From: Arachnopeziza araneosa
Lineage: Eukaryota > Ascomycota > Leotiomycetes > Helotiales > Arachnopezizaceae
Length of the DNA stretch: 64,000 nt
Assembly (NCBI GenBank): GCA_003988855.1
Contig: QYAI01000097.1
Coordinates: 434,001 to 498,000, forward strand
Direction of reading: 5' to 3'
Shown piece after piece: positions 35,955 through 47,900 of the stretch; position 1 is the stretch's first letter, and each line of letters opens with the position of its first letter. Both the position numbers and the translations under genes were made by a program. The notes beneath the pieces are model-generated. The model was not told the origin of the DNA. It saw nothing but the letters and a program-made list of their open reading frames with translations, and searched no databases.

Positions 35955-36524
35955 ATGGCGAAAACTAATCAAGAGACACTTCTTCGTCCTCTCGTTCCCA
36001 ATTTCTCCAAACTCCCAGTCGAAATTCGCTTACAAATTTGGTCATACGCTGCTCAATCCCCGCGTGTCATCACGGTCGAGCCACATAACAGTGCATTCTT
36101 TGCTGTCGGAGTTCGTCCTAGCTCCATTGTACTTCCTTCACTCTTCGTCGTCAACCAAGAGTCTCATGACATCGCTATCAAATATTACAAGCCGGAATTA
36201 CGCGAGGTACTCAGAGGCCAAGGCGTACTTTTTAACTTTGAGCGCGATGCTCTGTACTTCTACGACAAGTTCGTCGTTGCCTATTTTCAGATAGCGGGTG
36301 ATAATACACCCGGATTTTGTGAAAAGGTTAAAAATATCATCACGTGGGGTATCATGGAGCCTATTTGGATCAGCTGTTTTCCCAACCTTGAAACGCTTCG
36401 AATTGTTCTTCAAGACAGGCAGCCAGTGGTGGGTGGTTGGGGCGAGTCTTCTGAAACGAAACTACCGGAAAATCTCAAGATAGAGCATATCACCATCCAA
36501 GAGTTCTGTGCGCTACTTAAGTGA
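35955..36524 (+). CDS. 2EXR-family protein, array copy 9
   Basis: Single exon, 189 residues. Signature FSKLPVEIRLQIWSYAAQSPR at residues 16-36, then LFVVNQESHDIAIKYY and VLFNFERDALYFYDKF. It ends naturally looking (EHITIQEFCALLK). The start context AACCATGGCG is good. Last copy before the repeat block. Function unknown. Confidence 0.8.
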   Translation: MAKTNQETLLRPLVPNFSKLPVEIRLQIWSYAAQSPRVITVEPHNSAFFAVGVRPSSIVLPSLFVVNQESHDIAIKYYKPELREVLRGQGVLFNFERDALYFYDKFVVAYFQIAGDNTPGFCEKVKNIITWGIMEPIWISCFPNLETLRIVLQDRQPVVGGWGESSETKLPENLKIEHITIQEFCALLK

Positions 36525-37031
36525 ATGTCATCCTCGACCTCAATATCCTTACTGACTTTAATCAGCATGCGGTAGTCTGACATGTCTCCGTCGGCTAACA
36601 AGAGGTTGGAGGTATCAAGGCTGCACTTCAAGTCGGCCAAAATCATTATGGTGAGAAAGAGAGAGAGCGAGTGTTGCTTGCTTGCTGCATTCGGCGTTCT
36701 TTTGGGGTGAGAACAGTAGCGGATCAATAAATCTGAGTCTAGGTATCAGGAAAATGGATGACAAAAACTTACCCCAAATTCTTCAGTTTGGCACAAGAGC
36801 TTGACATTGCTTCAGCGACATGAAAGTTGTTTCAACTCCTCAATTAGTGATTGATGCAAGGCAAGACTTTGGGCCAGCGCCAATATGCGGTTACAAGTAA
36901 TATCGGTACTCGCTTTTAGAACTTATAGTAAGATATTATTTTTATTAAATAAGTTATAAGCATATACTAGGCTATCTACTATCGCCTAAGGCTAAGATAA
37001 AGCGTAGTAGGCGCGTGGATAACAAGGAAGA
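36525..37031. other. AT-rich, degenerate sequence entering the repeat block
   Basis: From about 36900 the sequence turns AT-rich with many TA steps, as in RIP-mutated DNA. No gene seen. Confidence 0.4.
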
Positions 37032-37315
37032 TGTCACGGGTTAGACCCGGTTGTCAGGACCTAGGCCTGAGGGTCTAGGCAGGAATTGAGACAGCACCCG
37101 AAGCTGACTCCTTTGATGAAAGGGATAAGATTAGCAGAGCGATCTTCAGAACTATCGACAAGACTATCGATAGAACTATTGATTGACTATTGACAGAGAC
37201 TATTGAAAGAAGACCATACGACAGGAACTGTGTTGGCTGTTCCTCTCGTACGAAGGGTATATGTAGAAAGCTTCAAGCACTTGGTGCTCTTCAGCTTTAC
37301 CTTCTTGAAATAACA
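37032..37315. repeat. Possible solo LTR
   Basis: A 284-bp segment bounded by TGTCACGGG and GAAATAACA, i.e. the TG...CA ends of LTR retrotransposons, lying in AT-rich degenerate DNA beside an ambiguous base (37321). It has no obvious target-site duplication (flanks GAAGA and GATTC), so it may be part of a longer damaged element or not an LTR. Confidence 0.3.
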
Positions 37316-38116
37316 GATTCNCTTAACTAAAAGTAAAGTAAAAATTAAAAAGTAGCTATTTACTTATATAACCTTAGTTAAACAACCTTGCTATACTAGC
37401 TAACGCGATAAACTTGTCGTTTAATTTAGTTAGCCTATACTACTGTGACAAGCAGCGAACGGAGATATCACGTGCTAAAAATGTTATGTGTTGCCGGCAC
37501 GGGTGGACAGAACCTCATTTCCGAGGTGTGGAGAATAAGGGGTAGATTCAGAGTCGATTCGCACTAGGAGCAGAGAGAAGCTTGCTGTACATAATGCACA
37601 CCTGACTCCTGTAGTTTTCTTTTCCTCATATTCTTCTTTTCTTTCGTAGCTAGCCTATAAGTCGAATGTACTTGGACTATTAACGCACTTCTATATGCCT
37701 CTTGACTAGCCATATTCGAACCTGTGCCGTTACACTTACTACCGAAAATACGGCCCCTTAAAGCGCGTAAAGGTAGAAGAGGACATGATTTAGCGCTTGG
37801 GTGTTTGGGCCCCACGTTTAGAATTTACAGACTCTTAACTGTGCCCGGGCTTACAGTTGAACAAGTGTAAAACCTGCGGCAGAAATACTCACTTGGTTGT
37901 TAGCTTCAAACCGACTGTGCTATCAACGCTTTCAGCTGTCCGGTGGGGCCAGCGAAGAGGTGTTCCAAGTAAGTCTTGGTGAAAAAGGTTCGACGGTCAA
38001 TAATGACGGTGTCCATCCAGAGCGAAGGAGTGTTCGGGCATGATTGAAAGATAAGCAGGCCAAGTAGCGAGAAGCGCAAACTTTTATGGACGTTCAAAGC
38101 GGTAGCGGGCCGTTCC
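37316..38116. other. Degenerate repeat-derived DNA left of the transposon
   Basis: Contains the ambiguous base at 37321 and AT-rich sequence to 37440. Minus-strand open frames at 37564-37815 and 37906-38187 may be old coding remnants, but I cannot name them. Confidence 0.35.
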
Positions 38117-38303
38117 CTATGGCGCGTTCTTCTGAGCGATTTTATCAAAACCCAAAAATGCGAAAACGCGAAAATCGCATTTTGCATGAAATGGGTTATA
38201 TGGGCTCCCCACCAGGGCTACTATAGATCACTTTATGTAGAATTGAGAATGAAGATATATTCTACTATTAAATCCTCTAATTGAGCCTTTAGTCTAGTGT
38301 TTT
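38117..38303 (+). repeat. Left terminal inverted repeat of the transposon
   Basis: Pairs with 41432-41637 in reverse complement. About 70 outer bases are nearly perfect, and an inner block around ATCACTTTATGTAGAATTGA is also conserved. Confidence 0.85.
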
Positions 38304-38599
38304 AATCGCTGCCAGTATCAATATCATCGCTGCTACCGTCGCTGCTACTCTCGATTTGAGCTTCTTCATCTTCGAGCGCTGTCACTATAGCTTCAATCGT
38401 AGATATACCCCCTCTTGGTAGCTGAAGCTCAATAATAGAGACTCTAGCTTCTTCAGCCTCAAATAGCTCTCTTCGTAGAACTCGATAAGCTTGAGTATGT
38501 AGCTAGTCTAGCCCAGGTCGCAGATTTGATAGATCGCATATAATACCAGACTTCTCTATTATTGCGTCGCAAAGCGCTCTTATAGCTAGTTCTAAATAA

Positions 38600-40100
38600 G
38601 CAGTCTCGTCGTACCAAGAGAGCTAGCTTTCTATTAGTTCTAGCAAGTCTGGATCTGAAGCAGTCGAATAGTTTCGTGCGTCTTTTGGATACTTATACAT
38701 CTGATTCGGTTTGCCAGCTAGTAGATAGTCTTCTCTTAAGACTTGCTTGCGAATAGGACGAGCGTTGTACATATCAACGTAGCTAGCTATTTAAGCTTGA
38801 ATCGTGTCTATATAGATATATTAAAGCGCAATTCGATCGAACTTCGAGCTATCGAACAATCTACTGCTTCTTAGCTCGTCGAAGTAAGCTATCTACTGAT
38901 CAGTCTGACCGTCAATAAGAGTTCTCTACTAGCGTTTAATTCGTTAGTTTTTCGTAGATGTGCCATATGCCCAGGTCTTCTGAAGAGAGATATCTAGCTT
39001 CTAAGCTCGTCTAAATGCAAACTAAGCTGCTGCAAGCAAGGTCGTCTCTGCACCTTTATCTGCTCGAATTGCCTTTAAAAAGCCGTAGGTTTTAATAGTG
39101 ATAATATAGAACTTTAAGACAGCGATTTAAGTCTAATTCGACAGTCCTACAAACATGCTTATTATCTTTCGACTATAAGCGTTAATTATTTTATATATCT
39201 AGAATCTATAAGCTAACAGCTTATCATAGCTATTAATTAACTAGATTCGACTCGGCTTTTTTACTAAATATTGTCGTCTTTAGCGCGGATTCGAGAGAGC
39301 TCTTGCTAAGACAGCAATTAGATCAAGATCTCGTAAAATAGCTTGTATAGTCTTTGGATCTACCTGAAGCTTGTAAACAGTTCGAAGGCGCGTCTGAACT
39401 AATCTATAACCTTACTAAGCTATTAAAGAAGATTCAAGGTTAGCTTTTATAAAGGCAAAAGCCTTTTTGTAGTTAGTTTCAGACGTCTTTTCTTAGTGAC
39501 GGTAGACTAGATTTTCTGCCTTCTTAACCTTCCGCAGCTGCTAGTCTGTTATATTTAGATATCCTTCAGATTTTTGAAGAGCTTGGAGAATCTCTAAATA
39601 GCTTATATTCTCGTAGAACAGTCTTGACACTAAGGCAAGCAGTTTAGAGTCATGAAAGAGTTTTTGCTTCTGTAGAGAAGCTACATTCCACCTCTTAAAC
39701 TGACGATAATAAGAAGCTTGCTTTGCAGCAAAGCCTTTACTATTTATAACTCGTACGACTTCCTTAATTAGCTGCTTGCGACCGAAGTAAAGCTCGTAGA
39801 TTTCGTCTTTTTTAGACTCCTAGAGTGCTTGAGAAATTGTTATTTTAGCTAGAAGTTTAAACCTTAAAAAGTTAGTCAAAACCTAACTAATTTAAGTCAA
39901 AAAAAGTTTATTAGAAAGCTAACTAACTGATCTTTCGATTCTAAGTCTGCGAGCAATTAAGGTTGCGTAGTCGCTAAGATATTTAATTAGTTGTGTTGAT
40001 ATTTTGTAACCGCTTCTTCTGATTTTCGAGAAAATTACCCTACCAAGCCTTATTTAGCACGTAGAATAATAGAAACAGCACAAACAGCTTATTTTTGACT
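38600..40100 (-). pseudogene. rve-type transposase, RIP-destroyed
   Basis: Reading the minus strand through stops gives the order expected for an rve/DDE transposase. The first catalytic Asp position (codon at 39232-39234) now reads Asn. The second Asp (39058-39060, in RADKG) is kept. The Glu position (38935-38937, after TSTKN-stop-RI) now reads Lys. Spacing between the three is about 57 and 40 residues. Each substitution (GAT to AAT, GAA to AAA, CAA to TAA, TGG to TAG) fits C-to-T change on one strand or the other. Confidence 0.65.
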
Positions 40101-41431
40101 ACATAAACGCAACAGCTACTCGAATCTAGCTAGCTTCTTCATTAACTTGCTAGAGCTTCTTTAAGCTTTAACTTCATCTTCTAGCTTTAGATTCGCTAAA
40201 TCCTCTGCTTCTTCTAGCTCGGATTCCTCACTCTCTTCCTTCAAATCCGACTTCGAACTAGCCTCTTCTAGCTTCAAATTCAACTTCAGCTTAGGTTTTG
40301 CCTTCGAGCTTGGTTTCGATTCGACTGCCGCCTCCTTCGCCAGCTCCGACCTCAAAACTCTACTGCGCTGCTTCTTGACTACTCGATTCTCACTACTATT
40401 CGAGTCTTGACGACTTCGGCGCTTTAAGCTAGATTTGAGTCCAGCAGCAGCAGCAGTACGAGGCTTAAGAAGCTAGCTAGGCTGCTGCTGCATGCGTTGG
40501 ACAGGCACACATAGGTGTAGAGGCTCTTTTGTTAGCAGGAACAATGTTATATTGTCTGAAGTTTGCAGATCCTCCTAAGCAGCAGTCCAAGCGCAAGTAT
40601 TGCCATCAACTCTAGCTATATAAGCCTTTCTTAAGTCGTCAAGCTTAATGTCACGTGACGAGACTCAGTCGCGCGACGGCTAGGGTTAGGGCTAGGCTAG
40701 TTAGTAAGCAAGACCGGTTCCTTTAAGAGGAACCGGCACAGTAGCTCTTCTTCTTCTCTTGTCTCCCAACACTTAAGATCACCAGATTAGAAGTCTTGGT
40801 GCTCTGCAAAAGATAGAAAGTTGTCAACTACGTCTCTCACAAACGTGTCAACTAAGTCAGCTGTCGCAAGCTGAAGAGTAGTAGGATCTAGCTTCTTGAC
40901 AAGCTGAATTCCGAGCTGACAAGGCTTTATAGGAAGTCGCTCGCAAAGCCAGAAGATGATAAGTTTTTTGATAAATTGTTCGTTTTAAGGCCGAATTTCA
41001 TACGACCCTTGAGCTTTATCGGCCTCCTTCTGCTAAGCGTCTCGATCAATTGCTTTAGAACGAGCTTTTTTGACAGTCTGAATTGGCAATTTGGCACGAA
41101 GACTAGGCTTAAAGCTGTCTCCAGATATCACCTGCAGATTATTATCTTCTTCTGCTTCGTCGTCAGCGTGGCGGTCGTGATTAGCCTCAGTACTCGTCGC
41201 AGCTAGAGTCGTCTCAATATCAGCTGATTGAGAGCACTCTTTTGGACAATATTTAGCAGTTAGCTTAGCAAGCTTCGTGCGACAATCACAGCAATAGACT
41301 GGATCCATACTGACAAGAGAATAGTGATGAGAAAGCAAGCAGCTGCTGCAGCAGCAGCAGCAGCAGTATAAGGCGACAGACGATAGCTGTTGACCGCTAC
41401 TTCAGCCTCATTAACCTGATTCTACTATACC

Positions 41432-41637
41432 AAAACACCAGCTGAAGGCTCAATTAGAGGATTTAATAGTAGAATATATCTTCATTCTCAATTCTACATA
41501 AAGTGATCTATGGTAGCAGCATTGGTAGTGTAGCAATCCTGGTAGGGAGCCCATATAACCGCTTTCAGGCTGAATGCGATTTTCGCGTTTTCGCATTTTT
41601 GGGTTTTGATAAAATCGCTCAGAAGAACGCGCCATAG
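41432..41637 (-). repeat. Right terminal inverted repeat of the transposon
   Basis: Reverse complement of the left arm, with a short extra segment near 41507-41530. Confidence 0.85.
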
Positions 41638-42120
41638 TTCCCGCACTCTGGCCGAGACAGAGAATCCCTAAGCCTAAGTAGGCAAACTGCTGCATCGAGA
41701 CAAAACCTACAAATATTGAAAAGTTTTTTAGCATCTCTTTTCCAAATAATTATAAGAAAAGTATAAAGTGTGAACACTAAAATAACAGGGGACTTAAAAG
41801 GTACGAAATCTTGGTAGATTTAATGAGGGCGCCGACAAGGTAATGTGCGGGAAGCAAAAAGCAGTAAAACTGCAACTTGAATTCGCAAGCGACAATAAGA
41901 AGCAGCTCGGTCTTGGAAGAGGACAGCAAGTTTAAGATGTGCCTTTCGATTTCCTCAGGACATTTATAGCGACCAGATGAGGTCTTTACAGTAATTCATA
42001 AATCGTTGAATCGCGGACTTTAATTCATACTAGGTCACCAAGCTCCAACACCATTATTTAGGTGGTGAGGTAGATTTCTACGTAAAGTGCTATTAGGTTT
42101 TCCAAAAGATAGCTTCGCAA
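41638..42120. other. Transposon right flank, no gene seen
   Basis: The frame crossing the right element boundary (minus, to 41734) begins with a hydrophobic stretch but is not recognised. Confidence 0.4.
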
Positions 42121-44403
42121 CTATTTGTATTCCATTACACGCTCGCCAATACCGTGCCCCAGCTCCCTCAGCAATCGCTCGTCGCTGGGTGTCCATTCAA
42201 GCTGCGGTATAGCTTCCACATTTAGGATCTGGTGTTCCTCCTCAAACGCTACCCTTATCGTATCTGGTCCTGGAGTACTCGCAAAAAGCACTTTGACAGT
42301 TGCTAGTATCTCCGGGGCGGCCGTGAGACTCAACAAGAAGCCTAGTACAGGCAATGCCTCGTCGCAATGCTCGTCTCTCTCGTACAAGACCACGCCGTCA
42401 ATGATGCAGAACAAAGTGATCGTCTGGGGCAGCTGCCATACCAGCCAGCCGAGCAGCTTCTCCAGCCCATCGATTTGATTTTCCTGTAGGCGCGAGATAA
42501 TCTCGGATTGGAGTGATCGCATATCAAAATTGTGTGCGCGAAGCAGCTGGCCTATGAGACTGAGGAGCATGGCGCGACCGCCAATGTACTGTCCTGCTTC
42601 CATCGGGTCGATGTGTCGACCGCAAAACCACTGTATCGACATAAACCGCTCTTTGGCATGGAGGGCCTGTGCCATGGTTGCGCAGAAAACAGACAATGGG
42701 GAGACTTCCGCGATGGTTTTGGGGAGACGAGAAGTCCACTGAACGAGGAGCTTGGCGGAGGAGGTGGACACGATCCAATCGCGGAACAGCGGCATGTTGA
42801 TAATCTGCTCAGCTTGGGCACGTTGCTTTGCTGGGAGCTCTTCTCTCTTGTTGAGTATGAAGGCAATGTCGACGTAATCGAGGTCGGGTGTATCGACTAT
42901 TCTCTGCAAAGTTTCTTGGCTGATGCACATAGGTGCCGGTGGCTGAAGAGGAGGTGCCCATGGACTCGGGAGCATTGGAGATGTGGAACGTAATCTTTGA
43001 TTCTCAATTGCGAGGTACATGTTCATTTGGTAGGCAGCTTCTAGTTCTCCTGTGGATAAGTCATTAAAGGTTAGAATGTATGCTCCTGAAGGAGAGGGTA
43101 AGATGGGTACTCGCTTCGACTCCGTTCCATGGCTAGGTCCTGTGCTTTCACGTGTTCTTTTAACAGATTCTGAATCGAGTTGATCCCGGTGGCCATTCGC
43201 TGCTGATTTTCAGCCACCTGCGATATCAACTTTTGAGTCTCTTGAGAGTCTTCAACAACCGTCGATGTGTTAGCGTCAGACCTTTTTTAGTGGGTTGCAT
43301 CGATGGCCCATCAGACGCAGAGACGCCTACATAAATGAGCTTGATGAATGTGCGATTTCGTCGCTTCAACCATCAGCTTTGTGCTTGTCGTGTTAATCGC
43401 CTCAAGGCTCTTCAACAACCCTTTTTCATATTCGTCTCTCATCACGATAGCCTTAGCTCCCCTCAAAACTTCACATATCGATTACCACTTGTTAGCTATT
43501 TGCGCGGTGGCATGAATGACTTACTCTCGTTGCTTGTAAAGAATCCGATGGCTTGCTCGATTGCGGTCAATGTTGTGATAGTCAATTCTACGGACATATT
43601 ATTAATGTTGGTGTCTCCTTGGAAAGTCCCCAGAAAGAGCTCGACGTCCGAGAAGATTGGGATGAGACCCTCAAAGCCTTCAAGGACTTGGTTTCGTACG
43701 TTTGCAGCCTGCTTGACTGCCTGAGCGATAGTAACTAGTCAGTTATGCGCGTTGGCTTTATCATGGAACCTCCTGGCAAAGCTCAGCAACATTTATATCT
43801 TACATCTAAGAGTAGTCCCACTGCACCCAACACTGGTGTTGAGTATGGGTTGTCTGGAGCAATATCCGATGCACTCTGAGCGGCCGCAGCTAGAGGAGCC
43901 ATGTTGTCGGCGGCTTTTCGTCTGATTTTTCGCAGCCATCCTAGTGGGCCAGCTACCCTCTGGTATTCACTCCGCGCCAGTTCGAGCGTGTCATAGATAT
44001 CGTCCCAGTCCCCCCTGTTACGGATGCTATACGGGCTTTGGGACCGTCCTTTTGGCTCTGGTGTAGCTGGATCAGATTTGAACTTGATCCACGCTGAATT
44101 AAATATGACATTCCAGAACTGCATTGCTTTCGTGTCCGTCCATGCTGGTCTCGGTGGCGGCGAGTAGACCTTGGGTACGGGATCAGAACTTGGAGATGGA
44201 TACGAACCCGACACCGCGAGCGAGTGATTGCTGTGCATCGCCACCAAGGCCTGACTATTGGGGACGTATTGATCAGAAATATTATCCCAGTGGATCGGAG
44301 GATTTACAAATGCCGGATGGATCGCTGGGAGGCGGTTTTCAATAAATCCGACCGTCAGTGACTGCGGGTTAGGGCTGCGTAAAGACGAGTTGGGATCCGC
44401 CAT
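42121..44403 (-). CDS. STAND-like fungal protein, five exons
   Basis: Exons 43804..44403, 43525..43720, 43331..43468, 43249 down to about 43111-43121, and 42121..43049. The first four join in frame with good donors and GCTAAC/CTGAC branch sites. At the last junction the natural GTACCC donor leaves the frame one base off, while a weaker GTCGAA donor ten bases earlier restores it (total about 463 residues). The N-terminal half is helical and resembles, from memory, the leading domain of fungal NACHT/ankyrin proteins (DUF7708-like): AMQFWNVIFNSAWIKF, LDAVKQAANVRNQVLEGFEG, VRDEYEKGLLKSLEAI. The C-terminal half has GGRAMLLSLIGQLL and the Walker-B-like LPQTITLFCIIDGVVLYE, but I see no clear P-loop. 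Divergent neighbour of the AAA+ ATPase gene. Function unknown. Confidence 0.65.
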
Positions 44404-44980
44404 ATTGGGAAATGCTGGAAATCTCTATCTCCTTCAGATCAGATTGTCAACGGAGGAGCCTCATTTAGCGTGTTTGCACCCGGCTGGTCGAAGTGAAGGA
44501 TTCGGCATGACAGTTAGGCTGTGTATTAGATTGAGCCACACAGAGTCCAGGTGCAAGTAGCTTGCAAGTGGATGCGGGATGCTGATGCGCTGTCAGTTTA
44601 TCACTTGCTCCCATGCCGGCAGCAATTCCATCACGTTCCATGACGGCTGAGCGTCGGGCATGCATAGGCTATCCTGACCAGCCTTTCACGCGCTCAATGT
44701 GGCCTCTGTGGCATCGTTAGACGATTCGGCAGGGTTTCCTCATGTCGTACAACGCAGAAGGGTTGGAACCCGTCTCACCACCCGCATAGGCACGGATTAG
44801 ACGGAGTGGGCATGGCACCCCAGGACATGCCCTGGCGAGGCTCTGCTGTCTACAAGTACTGTACGTCGATCATTTTTTATCTCATTCGTCTAGTCTTGTC
44901 ACTGCCAACTTCCTCGACACTCTGGCTAGTACTCTATAGCTACGTTTCTGCGTCGCGTTTCCTTGTCGAGACCTGTAGCA
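44404..44980. promoter_or_regulatory. Divergent promoter region of the STAND-like and AAA+ genes
   Basis: 577 bp between two head-to-head start codons. No clear TATA element stands out. The arrangement would allow shared regulation (inference). Confidence 0.45.
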
Positions 44981-47900
44981 ATGGCGTCCGACGATACCAC
45001 CGGAACCGAGGCTTCCACAACCTTTGATTCGACTCCCAGCCAGGAGACTCAAACTCCGGCTACTCCTAGCCATGACGAGCGCGATGGAGCAAAGGAGATA
45101 GGCTCGTCTCGCAACAGCGAGAGCCTAGGGCTTGTAGATCGAGTTGCGATGAACTTGACAGCTGAGCTTGAATCTCTGAAGAGAAAAATCTTTCATCTCG
45201 AGAAGCAGGCTCAAGGGGATTCAGCTCGAGACACAGATAAGAGTGCTCAAGATCCAGCTGATCTCGAATCAGAAAGACAGCCTGTAGACCCTATGTCTGA
45301 CATTGAACAATACAGAAGAATGGAACAAGTTCTTTACAAACACCGCAAAGAGTGGGAAATGAAAGGTGATAGAAATGTGGGATTCAGCATGTACCCCAGT
45401 TTCAACGGCAGAGGTGTGCTAGATCCGAAACTTGGCTATGGGCCTTGGAGCCGTTTTTGGTTCTCGAATCCATCCTAGTATACTCGGCCAGACCCTTTTG
45501 ATCCTGCTCATCAGAGCATAAATGTCCCGGCCGTCGCAAGTGAGAAGGATGAATTCGACATCACTATTGACTTTGGCGGCGCCAGGGACAGGCTTCGCAA
45601 GAACTTCGAATGGGAAATGGATCGAATCTTCTTGGTGGAGGAAATGGGTATCCGTAGGCGGGTGAAAGAGAAAGTGAAGATGAGTGACGAGTTGAAGAAG
45701 GCGGAGGATGAAGCAAGGGCCAAAGCAGATGAAGAGTCGGCCCGCCCAACATGTGCGCAGCTTAAGCTAAACCACGTGGATTGGTTTGCCTTTAAACGCC
45801 TGTACCGTTCAGAGGAGAGAGATTCATGCGTTATCGACATTCTCATAGGGGAGCCCATCGTCAATGACGACGGTGGAACAGGCTGGTATGGACCCTCGAG
45901 ACGCCGTGTTCGTAAGGTTGACAAATCACAATATCCCCAGACGTCCGTATCGTCAGCACCCGGGCTAGCACCACTTCCCGAAAGAATCCGCATACATTCT
46001 GCTTCGCTGCGTAAAATTTTAGCCATAATTGTCGGACCAGAGGCATCGGATGTGGCTGACACAGATTCGTCGGCAGTCGTCTTGGTCAGGCCATTCAAGG
46101 TTCTGTTCTACAGAGAGCAAGCACTTCGATCCTGGTGCACCAGCTTGGAGGAGAAGTTCGAGCAAATTACCAAGGCTACTGAGCATGGTCAAACTGAGAC
46201 GACGAGTGTTGAAAAAGGAAACGGCTCGAATCAAGGTCATGATTTGTCACAGGCGGACCAAGTGCCAGGAAAGACGACGACAGATGTGCCGCAGTCGGTT
46301 GTGGAGGATGTTAAGGACGGATTCAAAGCTAAAGAAAGCGGTAATTATGATGAAAACGAAGAGAACGAAGATGAGGAAGAGGGTGAGGAGAAAGAAGATG
46401 AAAACGACGTAAGCAGATCGGCGGTGGCACTAGACCACTTGAAATGCCTCTTAAGTTTTATCGACTTGAATATCTCAGCAAAACAGGCCTACTTAGACAG
46501 CTCGAAGTGCACTAAGGTCTTCTTTTCAGATCTGTGGTATCTTTTTCGACCGGGTGTAGTGGTGATTAGCCATGACGGCAAGCAAGCCTACCGGGTTATT
46601 GGTGTGACAAGCACCCGCCATCGCGTTGTCCCCTCCTGGCAAACCTGGTTCTGGAACTCGAGCGATAAGAAGAAAAAAGCTCCTTTCAGTACAACCTGCG
46701 TCTATATTGACTTTGATGGGAAGAACCTCGGCCCTGTCTCGAAGAGGTTTGATTTCAAACGGTTTGATGGTGAGATGGATGTTACTTCACTTCCAGTGTA
46801 TCCGCTTCGCTTCCATCCTCTCAGAAAGACAGAATTCAGCGACAAAGAATGGAAAGAACTGGAATCAATTCCGCCGGAAAAGCGATACGTGCAAAAGCTC
46901 ATTAACCGTGGGTCAAAATTCCTTGAGGTTGTGGGGGTAAAAGCAATGTACTACGCCGGGCCTACGCTGGGGATACGTGACGATGTTGAAAGCCAAGTAG
47001 TAATTGATTTCGAAACGGCCTTCTCTGTTGATGATGAAAAGCAGCATGAATGGAAACCTAATCTAGAGGTTCTATTAGGCAATCCTGCCCCCGAGGACCA
47101 GGACGACCAGGACGATCAGGAAGATCGAGAAGAAAATGCTGCTTGCAATGCGGCGTGTTGTGATAATGACTTAGTTCACGACGACACGTATGTTGACTTT
47201 AAGACGAGGGATGCGTACGTAAATGGCCTCTTGCCGAAGTTAGGACATCAGAATGAGCAGCCATCAGTTGTAATTATTCCACAACCTCTCGGAGAGCTTG
47301 AAATCCACCCAGGGAAGAAAGACTACGCAATATCAGATGACGAGCGAATTATTATGTCATTTCGTGTATTTGGCTTCGTTCTACAAAGCCGACAATGGGG
47401 TAAGCAATCTTCACCATCCTCATCATTTCTCTTCATATATTAAAGTTGTGTCACCTTAGCACAACTAGATTTATCTTACCTTACCGATCTTCACCCCCCC
47501 AATGCAATTGCCAAGAGTAGTGGAGAAGACAAGAATTCCCTGGAAAATAAGGAGAGCCAGAAAGACAAAACAGCATTTGGCCGACTTGTTCTCGAAGACG
47601 GACAAAAGCCCATGATTCAGGCGCTGGTCGCACAGCACTTTCGAGACAAGGAGTCCAAAGTAGGACAGACAGAGCAAGTAGACATTGTCAAAGGGAAAGG
47701 TAAGTCCGAAACTCTAGGGGACCTTCACCGAATGTTGGTGTGCTAGGCTGACAAAGACATCAGGGAAGGGGTTGATCTTGCTACTACACGGCGCTCCCGG
47801 TGTAGGGAAGACATCAACAGCCGGTTAGTACAGATGATCCCCTATCTCTGCTTCCACCAGTCCAGGCATATACTTACAGTCATTTCCAAACAGAGGGTGT

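Larger units (their letters stand above)
38117..41637 (-). mobile_element. DNA transposon with long terminal inverted repeats, RIP-degenerated
   Basis: The ends are inverted copies starting CTATGGCGCGTTCTTCTGAG; the arms run about 38117-38303 and 41432-41637 and differ by a roughly 20-bp indel. Both sides are flanked by TTCC (38113-38116 and 41638-41641), a likely 4-bp target duplication; a TA duplication one step further in is the alternative. The minus strand between about 40100 and 38600 reads as an integrase-like (rve) transposase when stops are ignored: INSYDKLLAY, INAYSRK, AIRADKGAETT, YGTSTKN. RIP-type changes have produced many stops. Two intact short minus frames (40161-40355, acidic/basic; 41033-41338, with CCDC and CPKEC cysteine pairs) may be parts of the original protein(s). 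Dead element. Confidence 0.8.

Noticed and set aside
37700..37760. tRNA-like word AGGTTCGAATA on the minus strand
   Set aside because: Remaining tRNA arms are absent.
37316..42120. CRISPR-like or prophage origin for the repeat block
   Set aside because: Eukaryotic context, inverted not direct regularly spaced repeats, and RIP-type decay explain it.
45511..46098. 195-codon minus-strand frame under the AAA+ gene
   Set aside because: Antisense shadow of exon 1 of the AAA+ gene.
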